Below are positions 13,846-22,727 of a stretch of DNA of 37,299 bases, one piece after another. Location: positions 1-37,299 of the IMG/VR virus record IMGVR_UViG_3300001041_000038. One strand, 5' to 3'. Position numbers and translations under genes: made by a program. Source of the DNA: a virus. How positions within the stretch are numbered: the first letter of the stretch is position 1; each line of letters starts with the position of its first letter. The notes below the pieces were generated by a model. The model ran no database searches and had not been told where the DNA came from. It saw nothing but the letters and a program-made list of their open reading frames with translations.

Positions 13846-14286
13846 TTATTTATTCAGCTTGTCATCCACGAACTCGTTGATCTTCTTTTGTACCGCGCGC
13901 GCATACTTAAATCCAAGGAGCGCCGAGTTTTCGAGGATCGAAATAATCTCGGTCACGGCAATCAACGCCTCGATCATATCGTCGAAGAAGTCCGGGACGA
14001 AGTGGATATGCAATGCCTGATGCGCCATGATCAGAAGCATCATGTATATGAATAGCTTGTAGAGCGTCACCCCTAACGATGCCGAGCTGAACCGCTTGTG
14101 CTTGATCGATACCGCAATTCCCATGAGTAGGTCAATCCCAACGAGGTATGCAATCGCGGTAACAACTATATAGTCATACCCGAGCGAGTATGACAAAAAA
14201 CCCAAAATGGAAGAAGCGATTATCTTTATGTCGATATTCGCGATCAATGATTTTATTGCAAGCGTCATTTTTGAAACGTGGGTCAT
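13846..14286 (-). CDS. Holin (Phage_holin_4_1-like)
   Basis: 146 residues with several membrane segments: ILGFLSYSLGYDYIVVTAIAYLVGIDLLMGIAVSIKHKRF and LYKLFIYMMLLIMAHQALH, followed by the typical FFDDMIEALIAVTEIISILENSALLGF. This order is that of the TcdE/Cph1-type holins, which open the inner membrane so the endolysin can reach the wall. It is the last gene of the lysis set. Confidence 0.85.
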   Translation of the reverse strand: MTHVSKMTLAIKSLIANIDIKIIASSILGFLSYSLGYDYIVVTAIAYLVGIDLLMGIAVSIKHKRFSSASLGVTLYKLFIYMMLLIMAHQALHIHFVPDFFDDMIEALIAVTEIISILENSALLGFKYARAVQKKINEFVDDKLNK

Positions 14287-14317
14287 TTCAGTAATAATTA
14301 CGGTCAGATGTTCGGCC

Positions 14318-14336
14318 GAGCGGACATAATCCGCTC
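14318..14336. repeat. 7-bp inverted repeat between lysis genes
   Basis: GAGCGGA-CATAA-TCCGCTC, with no U-tract on the minus strand. It may stabilise or modulate the message between the two membrane-protein genes. Confidence 0.5.
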
Positions 14337-14357
14337 AACCCAAAACCCAAAGATTCC

Positions 14358-14639
14358 TCATTTCTTTACGAAGCTGACGATATCGTTCACATAGTTGGAT
14401 CCGCGACCGATTATCAATCCCGATATAACATATCCAGCGAGCGGAATCGATGTCACGAGTCCACCCATTGAGAGGATATCTATACGGTAGATGATTGAAA
14501 CGATGATCCCGAATGCAAGGGATACAAACTTGATATACGGTCTGGTCGGGCTATCATTCGATTCCCCGAAGATATATGTAATCAATCCCTCGATGAGGGT
14601 CGCCAAGATAAAAATGCCTGCTACTGCTTCCATAATCAT
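14358..14639 (-). CDS. Lysis-associated membrane protein
   Basis: 93 residues with about three hydrophobic segments (AGIFILATLIEGLITYIFG, YIKFVSLAFGIIVSIIY, SIPLAGYVISGLIIG). Its ATG overlaps the endolysin stop. It may be a second holin, antiholin or a helper of the holin; sequence alone does not decide. Confidence 0.65.
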   Translation of the reverse strand: MIMEAVAGIFILATLIEGLITYIFGESNDSPTRPYIKFVSLAFGIIVSIIYRIDILSMGGLVTSIPLAGYVISGLIIGRGSNYVNDIVSFVKK

Positions 14640-15709
14640 TTATATAGTTTATTTATATGCGCACGAGTCTTAGGGCCTACTCGACCATAGCCCGATGTTG
14701 ATGGTGTACCTTCCGAGATGATGCCATAGCGCGCTTGATAGTCCTTCGTGCAACGCTCCGTTATTTCGCCGAAATAATCAGACCCCGAATGATTCGCAGG
14801 GAATAATCCTTCGTATTTGTATACGGCCTGTAATGCGCGGACATCTTCGCCAGTCATCCCTTTTTCGAGATCTCGTTCGAGTAATACTTTTGGCCGCACC
14901 GGCTTTATGTCAATGACGGAATATCCTTTGAATGATGTCGGGACCAGTCCGGGGATATAGTTCCGCTTTGAGAAGAACTCCCTCGTAATGAACCGCACGC
15001 CTGTTCCGTTGATGCCGGTTGTTCCCCAGCTATCCTCAATCGTAAACCCTTCCTGTCCATTCCATATTCCGAAGTTCGGAGTCGCGCATACCTCGTGGCG
15101 CACGCTCGCATTTTCGAGGAACAATCCTGCGTCGATTATGGTCGGCACATCGCGGTTCCATTCTGATACCGTAGCGAAGAATCCGAGTGGAATAGGCTTT
15201 CCGGTCGCATGCAAGGTCGAGATGATTGTGTCGAAATCATACGCAGGGAGCGAATAGAACGCATCCAGTAATGAAAGCCCTGCAACCTGCTTATCGAAAC
15301 CGCTCTGCACGACTGCCTTCAGCTCGTCGGCCGACACATTGTTTGATATCTCCAATACCTCCAAGCCGATGCCTTCCTTGCGCAATAGATCCAATGCTTC
15401 CACCGGATACGCTCCTTCAGCTGGCTTGTTGCTCCGCTTATTATAATCCGCAGCGCTGAACTCGATGAACTCACCGCGCTGTTGTTCGTGTAGGATGCCT
15501 GCCATCTTTGCTCGAGCATGAAATACGCACGAGCTTTGACTCATCTGATTGCGCCTCGGCCATATCTTCCACCGATCGGGCGATGTTTGCCCCAATGAAA
15601 CAGGAGCGGACGCAGAAACAAGCTCCTTGAATTGAAAGAGCTTGTTTTTTTGTTCCGATGTTCCGAGGTCAATGACGCCTGAGTATTTCTTGTCGTTAAA
15701 GATTTGCAT
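14636..15709 (-). CDS. Endolysin: papain-like (C1) peptidase with peptidoglycan-binding domain
   Basis: 357 residues. The C1 peptidase core has QMSQSSCVFHARAKMAG (C61 as nucleophile), RHEV (H205) and EDSWG (D226, where papain has Asn). About residues 280-355 form a PG_binding_1 domain (LEKGMTGEDVRALQAVY, then FGEITERCTKDYQARYGI). Cutting peptidoglycan cross-bridges or wall proteins is the likely role. C1 peptidases are rare as phage lysins. No signal peptide is visible, in keeping with a holin system. The ATG follows ACATAAAACC. Confidence 0.82.
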   Translation of the reverse strand: MQIFNDKKYSGVIDLGTSEQKNKLFQFKELVSASAPVSLGQTSPDRWKIWPRRNQMSQSSCVFHARAKMAGILHEQQRGEFIEFSAADYNKRSNKPAEGAYPVEALDLLRKEGIGLEVLEISNNVSADELKAVVQSGFDKQVAGLSLLDAFYSLPAYDFDTIISTLHATGKPIPLGFFATVSEWNRDVPTIIDAGLFLENASVRHEVCATPNFGIWNGQEGFTIEDSWGTTGINGTGVRFITREFFSKRNYIPGLVPTSFKGYSVIDIKPVRPKVLLERDLEKGMTGEDVRALQAVYKYEGLFPANHSGSDYFGEITERCTKDYQARYGIISEGTPSTSGYGRVGPKTRAHINKLYK

Positions 15710-15713
15710 GGTT

Positions 15714-16901
15714 TTATGTGGTCAGATTAAAGATGTAAGAAGATCCTGAAGCTCCCGTTGTTCCAGTCGATCCGGCCGCTTGACCGGTCGATACCCCTCC
15801 TGACGCACCTGCATTCCCACCTGTACCTCCTGCACCGCCTGATACATCAATGACATCTGCGATGGTTACATTTGTGATGAAGTTTACTACAACAATAGAT
15901 CCTCCGTTTCCGCCCGATCCTCCGGCGCCTCCTCCGCCTGCTCCTTTCTGGGAGCTATTCTGAGCGGTCCCTCCATCGCCACCGTTTCCGCCGTTTCCGC
16001 CGTTTCCGCCCTTAGATTGGAATAATGTGCCAGTTCCTGCGTCGCTTATTGTGTATACGAATACACACATTACACCACCAGAACTTCCTGATCCACCGCC
16101 ACCGCCACCGGCAGCTGATATACCATTAGCGCTTGTTTGTGATCCTCCTGATCCACCGCCACCTCCACCGCCACCTGTTGGAGAACTATTATATCGAGTC
16201 CATGTTCCGTTATCGAAACTGTGCATCAGCTGAGCAAAGGTAAGCGTGCGCGGTTTGATTGTCGCAGCTGTTACCGTTCCTCCGCCACCGCCAGTTCCGC
16301 CACCGCCACTCCCTCCGCTCGGTACGGCACCTCCTTGTCCGCCGGTTGCTCCTGTAACGCCAGCATTCGTAGAAAGCGCAGTCGTAACATTCCCTCCAGT
16401 CGATCCGTTGCTACCAGTCGTTCCTGCTCCTTGTGCCGATACCCCTCCTGCACCAGCGCCTCCTGCAACACCAGCCACGCCTCCGCCAAGTGTTCCTGCT
16501 GTACGAACAACTCCTGCTGATCCGCCATTTCCACCGGGCGAAGACCCTGCACCGAATACAAAATTACTTCCCCCAGAACCATTTCCCCCGGTGTTTCCGT
16601 TGAACTTAATTTTATTCGTTCCGCTCCTCGCCAATACTCCGCGAATAAATAAGCGATAACCGTTCGTATCGAGGTCTCCTCCCGATAGAGTCAAATTATT
16701 AAAATACGCATCTCTTGTAAGCGCGTTTGATGTAATCGGACCAGACGAAAAAGAGCCCGAGTTTATTGTTACATCCCCATCAGAACCATCGCCGAAAAAA
16801 TTGACTACTTCCAACCTTTCATTAATAGCATCTCCGTGAGCATTAATATCAGTTGCATTTATAGGATCCCCCGGAGCCCAATTATTTTTTGCTGATGCCA
16901 T
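15714..16901 (-). CDS. Glycine-rich tail adhesin
   Basis: 395 residues. The N-terminus (WAPGDPINATDINAHGDAINERLE) resembles virion-attachment ends of tail proteins. From about residue 105 it is dominated by Gly-Gly runs interspersed with Ser, Asn and Thr, like the polyglycine-sandwich adhesins of T-even relatives. I infer a receptor-binding tip, of the kind that evolves fast by repeat change. It follows the tail gene set and precedes the lysin. Confidence 0.75.
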   Translation of the reverse strand: MASAKNNWAPGDPINATDINAHGDAINERLEVVNFFGDGSDGDVTINSGSFSSGPITSNALTRDAYFNNLTLSGGDLDTNGYRLFIRGVLARSGTNKIKFNGNTGGNGSGGSNFVFGAGSSPGGNGGSAGVVRTAGTLGGGVAGVAGGAGAGGVSAQGAGTTGSNGSTGGNVTTALSTNAGVTGATGGQGGAVPSGGSGGGGTGGGGGTVTAATIKPRTLTFAQLMHSFDNGTWTRYNSSPTGGGGGGGGSGGSQTSANGISAAGGGGGGSGSSGGVMCVFVYTISDAGTGTLFQSKGGNGGNGGNGGDGGTAQNSSQKGAGGGGAGGSGGNGGSIVVVNFITNVTIADVIDVSGGAGGTGGNAGASGGVSTGQAAGSTGTTGASGSSYIFNLTT

Positions 16902-16902
16902 A

Positions 16903-17460
16903 TTAAACGAATGTATATTTAGCCGAAATGAACATGCTACCAGATTTTACCCAGCCCCCAGTTGCAAGCAACGACCATGCCTGTCCCGAGTTTGCGCTTA
17001 CAGTCCCGTCAATAAACGCCCCCCATTCCGTATAGGTTCCGTCGGCAACATCGCCGGACGCGATGAACCAGTCTATATATGCGATATTCTCGTCGAATGC
17101 CTGACTGTCGGCCTGCGCGCGATATAATTCGCTGACGAGTTGTGTTGATGCGTTTGTGAATACTGGGCTTGACCCGTTTCCAATAGCGCCGTAATCAACT
17201 TCTCCGCTGTAGGTTGTATCCCCTGCAAGACGTCGTGCAAGCACATTTCGTCCAGTAGTTGGGATGATATTTTTTGCGTATTGCACTGCCAAAATAACAC
17301 CAGCAATCTGAAGCGTCTCGATTAGAGCTGTATTTCCCCATCGAAGCGCTTCCCGAATATCATTGACGATATGGTTATCGCGCTTTACCCATGAGGCAAG
17401 CGAAACAGCAGTATATTCCCCGATAACTTTTCCAATTTCCTGTGTCTTTTTGATTTGCAT
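16903..17460 (-). CDS. Tail protein, baseplate or fibre-associated
   Basis: 185 residues from the ATG at 17460 (MQIKKTQEIGKVIGEYTAVSLAS). The stretch GRNVLARRLAGDTTYSGEVDYGAIGNGSSPVF is typical of phage proteins next to tail fibres. The start lies just after an attenuator terminator and has no Shine-Dalgarno. A longer frame to 17784 would cross the terminator and is rejected. Exact role unknown. Confidence 0.7.
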   Translation of the reverse strand: MQIKKTQEIGKVIGEYTAVSLASWVKRDNHIVNDIREALRWGNTALIETLQIAGVILAVQYAKNIIPTTGRNVLARRLAGDTTYSGEVDYGAIGNGSSPVFTNASTQLVSELYRAQADSQAFDENIAYIDWFIASGDVADGTYTEWGAFIDGTVSANSGQAWSLLATGGWVKSGSMFISAKYTFV

Positions 17461-17465
17461 GATAG

Positions 17466-17559
17466 AAAAAGGGAGCGCAACGTTTGTCGCGCTCCCTCGG
17501 TACTTCCGTAAGGAGAAGCTTAATGAATATAGTATAGCACCATTTTTAGTATGCGACAA
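17466..17559 (-). promoter_or_regulatory. Promoter-attenuator module, copy 1
   Basis: TTGTCG (17554-17559), 17-base spacer and TATACT (17531-17536) with extended TGc. The leader carries TCCTTACGGAAGTACCGAG (core CGGAAGTACCG at 17498-17508) and then a terminator GGGAGCGC/GCGCTCCC with five Us (17466-17496). CTCC upstream of the core can pair with the GGAG of the terminator's first arm, so core hairpin and terminator exclude each other. The ATG at 17460 follows at once. Confidence 0.75.
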
Positions 17560-19120
17560 GTGAAATCCCAATACGGCCGGGACGCTTTGTATCAAGTTGT
17601 CCATTCGGAGTATACGGCGAGAGAACATAGATTGCATCCGTATCATCTCCCAGCGGATCGAGCAGGATGTTTTCCTGCGTTTCAACCTGTTGTTCATCAT
17701 CGAACGATGCGACAACTTCCGTCTCCTCCTGAACCGTAACGAGCTGCGTATCGGTAAAGATATCCTCGCTGGTTTCCCGTTCATCTCCCGGCCTTGGATC
17801 AGGCTCGAGGATTTTCTGCATCAGCGTAATAAAGTCGTATCGTTTCGTGGATATGAGTTCGACATCATAGTGGAAACTGTCGTGGTCCCTCATGCGAAAC
17901 GTAAGGCCCTTGATAATCAGCTCGTCGTCAATCCCCTGCACATCGCTTTGAATACGCAAGATCATTCCGGCGCGCAGGCCTGAAGTGTATGTCCTGAACT
18001 TTGCATCAATAACCGGCTCTGCATACGCATAGAGTTCTGCGTTTGCCCTTCGTCGTGCAACCACATTGCTTTCGATGGAGTCGTCGCGGATAAGCTTTTC
18101 GATTGTACCGTACTCCGCAATACTTACAGGGTCTTCAGCCACGGCGAATACAGGCACCTTAGGATTACCCGAGAACTCAATAATGTCTCCTGCGAAAAGA
18201 TTATTCTCGAAGCGGATCATCTGCTCCTGAAAGTTATAGAGCACATCATTCGCCGAGAAATCGTCAATAAAGTCAATGCCGACATTCTGACTGACCGTAT
18301 TAAGTAATACAGTCAAGTTCGCAAAGCGATAGGGGAGTTTGAACGATTTGCTGTCATTGCCGGATACCGTGATGCTGTCGGAATAGGTGAGTCCATTGTA
18401 TTCCCCTCCGCGGAGCTTGATGCGGTTTGCAACCTGACTGCCGTCTGCGTTCCGTCTGAGCGTCTTGTTGATATAGTTCCCGTTCGTGTCGGTCAGGTCA
18501 AATGGCGCAACCTTCTCATAACGAGCGAAAAAGTTGATGTCCTTCTCCTCACTTACATACCAGTCATAATTCACGATATCGGCAAGCCGTTTTAGGCATG
18601 TCGAAATTGCAATCTGATTGAATACAATCTTATCGATGATGAAGCTGGAGCTGACACCTGTCGTTGTGAAGGTAGGCGCGTATGTCGCAATGATGTCCTC
18701 GATGATTTCCGTTATTGTTTGGCCCTCATAGGTGCGCGCAACGAGCGTCTTGTCGAGCGTATAGGTATGATCGACGCATTTTATATCATATTCGATGCCC
18801 CTTGTTCCAACTGCGTGCTGTTGCTGTATCGTTACGATAGTTCCGCCGAATATCTTTACATCGCCATCGTATACGGAAACCTCATCGCCATATACCGGCG
18901 TGAATGTCTTTGATCCTGCCTTGCGGACCGTGAATGATGCGCTATCAACTTGACTCGTTATCTTCTGGGATACTTCGAGAGAGCCGTATTCTACCTGTAA
19001 AGAGATGTCTAAATCATTGACGAATACTTTTAGAAATGTAAAGTCCTGCGCAAACAAAAGGTTCCCTCCTTGGACGAGGGTAAGGAAGGAACCAGTTGTG
19101 AGTTGCAGTTTTGAGTGCAT
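17546..19120 (-). CDS. Tail hub / baseplate protein
   Basis: 524 residues. After a short leader it begins FLKVFVNDLDISLQVEYGSLEV and continues with SASFTVRK, VSVYDGDVKIFGGTI, ITEIIEDIIATYAP and RLADIVNYDWYV, the order seen in siphovirus tail hub proteins (gp27-like), which join tube and fibres. The C-terminal ~80 residues are acidic and low-complexity. The first 30 codons contain a 12-bp terminator-like hairpin. The ATG is 3 bases after the upstream stop. Confidence 0.78.
   Translation of the reverse strand: MHSKLQLTTGSFLTLVQGGNLLFAQDFTFLKVFVNDLDISLQVEYGSLEVSQKITSQVDSASFTVRKAGSKTFTPVYGDEVSVYDGDVKIFGGTIVTIQQQHAVGTRGIEYDIKCVDHTYTLDKTLVARTYEGQTITEIIEDIIATYAPTFTTTGVSSSFIIDKIVFNQIAISTCLKRLADIVNYDWYVSEEKDINFFARYEKVAPFDLTDTNGNYINKTLRRNADGSQVANRIKLRGGEYNGLTYSDSITVSGNDSKSFKLPYRFANLTVLLNTVSQNVGIDFIDDFSANDVLYNFQEQMIRFENNLFAGDIIEFSGNPKVPVFAVAEDPVSIAEYGTIEKLIRDDSIESNVVARRRANAELYAYAEPVIDAKFRTYTSGLRAGMILRIQSDVQGIDDELIIKGLTFRMRDHDSFHYDVELISTKRYDFITLMQKILEPDPRPGDERETSEDIFTDTQLVTVQEETEVVASFDDEQQVETQENILLDPLGDDTDAIYVLSPYTPNGQLDTKRPGRIGISLVAY
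19052..19093 (-). terminator. Terminator-like hairpin inside the 5' coding region
   Basis: Minus strand: GGTTCCTTCCTT (19082-19093), a 10-base loop and AAGGAGGGAACC (19060-19071), 12 pairs including one G-U, followed by TTTTGTTTG. It lies about 27-60 bases into the hub gene, so it could attenuate transcription into it. Confidence 0.6.
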
Positions 19121-19123
19121 AAT

Positions 19124-21172
19124 TTAGATTGTGATTTCAGTTGCAGTAAAGGTAAATGGAGTTGACCAACCAGATGCGTTAGAAAGTTCTGATACATTAA
19201 AGTAAGTTGCGATCGTCGTTTCTTTTGAGCAACGCACCGTATACGTCCTCGCTGTTGTGTTTGTTGCTGGCACAACTGCCTCCATAATCATAATACCTGC
19301 ATCATTTATATCATATCCTACTGCTCGCCATGACGCGGTGCCTCGCCTACGACTTCCTTGAGAGCTTCCGATACCTACTTGAGCCGCGTTGGTCACATCG
19401 TAGAAATCAAATACATGCAGGTCATTTACAGATTTACTGTTTACAGAAAACATTGCACGCAACAAGATATAACTGCTCGCACTCTGCGGTGTAATAGCAA
19501 CCCTCCAATTTGTAGAAACCTCTGTAGCCGCTTGTGTTGTTGTAGAGAGTGCCGTGGTATCAGTTATCTGCTTTATTTGCAATACCACTCCTGCCACTGA
19601 TGCTCCGGCTACAGAGTACTCGTTCGATGGGTCGAAGAACAATATATCGGCCGTATCAGCTGATCCTATCTTCCGCTGGATTGCCCCTGCGGTTGTAGGC
19701 TTTGCAACAACAATCGCGCCAGCTGATTCTGAGATATAGACGGGTGCGCCGACTGTGAGAGTTGGGAATAATGCGTCTGCTCTGATTTTCCCAAAGAGCA
19801 AGATTTCCGTCGCTCCGCTTCCTGTAACTGCAAGTACGCAGATACCAATCTTAACTGCACCTGCGGTTGCATCTGCGTTAGCGTCTGTCTTCCACCATTT
19901 GCTATCAGCTGCTTTGAGATATACGAGGTCGCCGAATACGAGCGTTTCGCCTGATGTCCCTGCTTCTGTAATGCCTGAATGTTTTCCGTCGGCTGATAAT
20001 GATGCATCCAATTTGAGTGATGCTTCTCCGAGTTGGATTGCTTCGAAAGATGCTGTTCCTGTAAATGAAGGAGATGCGGCCGGCGCAAATCCAGTATGCC
20101 CAGAGTTTGCAAAAGAAAGGTTCGAAAGCGCTGAGTGATCCGTTGACGGAGAAAAATTGAATGTCTGCGTAAATGCAGAGTCTATCTCGGTTGCCGATGA
20201 GGCGCTTTTTTGCACAATGATCCTGCCGACAAGAATTGACGATGAAGTAATCTCGGCCGGTAATGAAGTCGGAACGGTAGATTGCTGGGCCTGCACCAGC
20301 GTATAATCCCCTGTTCCGAGGACGATATAGCACTCCTGCTGGTTCGAATTGACTGCGCGGAACACCCAGTTTACCGCATAACGTCCTGCTGTGAGAGTTG
20401 CAAGAGCAGTTCCGTTATCATACTGCGTATTATCATATTGCGTGATGTCAGATTTCGTCCATACGCCTGCCACATGGGCATAAAGCTCCAGTTCATCGGT
20501 TGCGGACGTAAACGCCCCAAGGACGGCCTGATGAGCCCCATTCCATACGTTCCCTGCGGTTACCGTAACGGTTCTTGTGGCTACTTCTCCCAGCGCAAGG
20601 CCTCCCGGCTCCAATGAAAACCGATCGGTAAGAACAAGTCGTCGCATCAGCTTGTTTGCGAGTCCCTTTCCTGCGGCGTCCCATTCCAAAATATCAAGAT
20701 GTGTTCCGCTTCGAAATACAGTCAGCAACGGAATGACACTTGTGTTGTCGATTGTCGATGTAGAAGTAACCACCGTGATAGTCGGGGAGCCTCCGTTATA
20801 GTTTGCAACGATGTAATTTGTTACGCCATCAGTGAAAGAATAATCATCTCCGACGATCGAAAACTTCACAAAAGGAGGCGTTCCAACTGCGTCAGTCGAG
20901 AATACATATTCGCCATCTCCCAGCGTTACCGTGCCGTCCATATTGTCCGTTATTGTCGGGCTGACATAAATTCCGGCCGAAACAAAGACATCATGCACAT
21001 GGCCTAACTCCTCGTAGAGCGTGTCGAAATACGTCTTTAAAAATGCCTTCACGGTCGCCCATGTGATCTTCTTATCGACAGGGGTTGCCTCAGGTGTGGT
21101 AACAGTATAAAGCAAGCCGGTATCTGCTGGGCTTGCGTCTGCTGGTAATTCGATTAGTTCTTTATCTGCCAT
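19124..21172 (-). CDS. Tail fibre / receptor-binding protein
   Basis: 682 residues, rich in Thr, Ser, Ala and Val. The N-terminus (ELIELPADASPADTGLLYTV) is the usual attachment form; a doubled TQYDN motif sits mid-protein; DHSALSNLSFANSGHTGFAP is a phrase common in tail fibres. The C-terminal ~150 residues look like a beta-sandwich. A host-recognition role is likely. ATG follows ATATAAAACT. Confidence 0.78.
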   Translation of the reverse strand: MADKELIELPADASPADTGLLYTVTTPEATPVDKKITWATVKAFLKTYFDTLYEELGHVHDVFVSAGIYVSPTITDNMDGTVTLGDGEYVFSTDAVGTPPFVKFSIVGDDYSFTDGVTNYIVANYNGGSPTITVVTSTSTIDNTSVIPLLTVFRSGTHLDILEWDAAGKGLANKLMRRLVLTDRFSLEPGGLALGEVATRTVTVTAGNVWNGAHQAVLGAFTSATDELELYAHVAGVWTKSDITQYDNTQYDNGTALATLTAGRYAVNWVFRAVNSNQQECYIVLGTGDYTLVQAQQSTVPTSLPAEITSSSILVGRIIVQKSASSATEIDSAFTQTFNFSPSTDHSALSNLSFANSGHTGFAPAASPSFTGTASFEAIQLGEASLKLDASLSADGKHSGITEAGTSGETLVFGDLVYLKAADSKWWKTDANADATAGAVKIGICVLAVTGSGATEILLFGKIRADALFPTLTVGAPVYISESAGAIVVAKPTTAGAIQRKIGSADTADILFFDPSNEYSVAGASVAGVVLQIKQITDTTALSTTTQAATEVSTNWRVAITPQSASSYILLRAMFSVNSKSVNDLHVFDFYDVTNAAQVGIGSSQGSRRRGTASWRAVGYDINDAGIMIMEAVVPATNTTARTYTVRCSKETTIATYFNVSELSNASGWSTPFTFTATEITI

Positions 21173-21176
21173 AGTT

Positions 21177-22724
21177 TTATATTGCGAACCTTGTGTTCAT
21201 TCTTAGTGAGTTCATAATTGCATCCTGAACTTTAGAAACAAGCTCATTTCCCGAAACATCGCCATTCACAACAACATTGACCGTAGTGCCTCCTGCTCCA
21301 TTGGGTATGATTGTTCCGCTTGATCGTGGGACGAATACCTCGGGGCCTCTTTCGCCGACCATATACGGCGACCCTCCTGTTACCGGTCCGCCTGTTGCGC
21401 GTCCGGGGAGTAGGAAATTGAGCGCTCCTGTTATTGCATTGCCGGCGAAGCTTCCCGTCTTTGATGCAACCTTCCCTGCCCATTCCCATGCCTCCTTGAA
21501 CCGCTCGATCAGCTTCTCAACCGATGTTATAACCGTAGAGAACGCATCTCGGAGTCCATTGAGCCGGTCAATGAATATGCTGGCAATGAAATCTGCGAGC
21601 TTCGTGAGCCATGTCAGCACCTTTATCAGTCCCTCTATAAATCCCTGTATGAGAATGACAACCGTTGAAAGAGCAACGGCAAGTACGAATCCGATTACTT
21701 GCGCGAGTGCTTCGAGGTAGGGCTTGAGTGGCTGTAATGTATCCCATAGGTCGGTCAATGCCGGTCGAAGTTCCTCATTATAAAGCGACACGATACTCGC
21801 CCATGCGTCCTTCAGGAGCGTAACGAGTCCTGTATTCTCCTCGATACTTTCGAGAAATGTTCCGAGCTGGTTCGATAACTCTCCCATGTTGTCCTTGTAA
21901 TTCATCAACCAAGTAGACGCCCGAGACATTGATTCCGTAAGAGCATCGAATAGGCCCGAGCTTTTCACAATATCAGAAAGGAATATACCGATACTATCCT
22001 TCATGTTCGACATCGCTTGATTGAATGTACCTGACTGGTTCACGTACGCATTAAAGAACCGACCACCTGAATCGTTCGCCTTATCAAACATCTGCGTGAG
22101 CAATTCGAATGTTACTCCTCCGCTATCCACAAGCTCTGCGAGCGCGTCTCCGCTCTTTCCCGTTGCCTCCGTGAGCATTTCATAAATAGGGATACCTGCG
22201 AATGCAAACTGCTTGATGTCAATCGTTGCAGCCTTTCCAACCGCGGCGATTTGCTGAAGGTTCACAATGATACGATCGAGTTCCGCCTGTCCTTTTCCCA
22301 TAGCGGCAAGACCTTCTCCGATGTCGAGAATGATGTCAATGGATTTGTCGCCGTCCTTTGTAACGGATGTAAGCAACTGTACTGCCTGAGAAAGCCCGGG
22401 AAGTTCAAAAGGCGTCCTTGCTGCCTCCTTCTTCAGCCGGTTCATTGTCGTGCGTGCCTTCTCGGCCGATCCGAGCAGGGTAGTCATACCAACCTCTGCC
22501 GTTTGTAGATCCGCGGCAACCTTTATTCCCCATGTAGCACCAGCAATTGCAGCGGTTCCAAGCGCGGTCGCCGCGTATTTTGCAGCGCTTGCAACATACT
22601 CCAAAGAGCCGCCCCAGCGTGAGGTGCTTTTTTCAGCGGTAGCAAACTCGCCGGAAATCTTCCTGAGTTCCTTTGATGCCTCATCCTGCAATTTGAGAAC
22701 GATTTGTAATTGGCGCTGATCCAT
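21177..22724 (-). CDS. Tape measure protein
   Basis: 515 residues. Begins with a helical RQLQIVLKLQDEASKELRKISGEF, then a hydrophobic stretch, then the tape-measure core (LLGSAEKARTTMNRLKKEAARTPFELPGLSQAVQLL, IPIYEMLTEATGKSGDALAELVDSG). Two hydrophobic segments (about 335-375) follow. It ends with the usual GPEVFVPRSSGTIIPNG. By the common rule of 0.15 nm per residue the tail would be about 75 nm, which is short. Confidence 0.9.
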   Translation of the reverse strand: MDQRQLQIVLKLQDEASKELRKISGEFATAEKSTSRWGGSLEYVASAAKYAATALGTAAIAGATWGIKVAADLQTAEVGMTTLLGSAEKARTTMNRLKKEAARTPFELPGLSQAVQLLTSVTKDGDKSIDIILDIGEGLAAMGKGQAELDRIIVNLQQIAAVGKAATIDIKQFAFAGIPIYEMLTEATGKSGDALAELVDSGGVTFELLTQMFDKANDSGGRFFNAYVNQSGTFNQAMSNMKDSIGIFLSDIVKSSGLFDALTESMSRASTWLMNYKDNMGELSNQLGTFLESIEENTGLVTLLKDAWASIVSLYNEELRPALTDLWDTLQPLKPYLEALAQVIGFVLAVALSTVVILIQGFIEGLIKVLTWLTKLADFIASIFIDRLNGLRDAFSTVITSVEKLIERFKEAWEWAGKVASKTGSFAGNAITGALNFLLPGRATGGPVTGGSPYMVGERGPEVFVPRSSGTIIPNGAGGTTVNVVVNGDVSGNELVSKVQDAIMNSLRMNTRFAI

Positions 22725-22727
22725 GGA

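Noticed and set aside
15994-16659. Long plus-strand frames rich in Pro, opposite the Gly-rich adhesin.
   Set aside because: They are the reverse-complement echo of Gly codons (GGN) in the adhesin gene; no start signal or family match.
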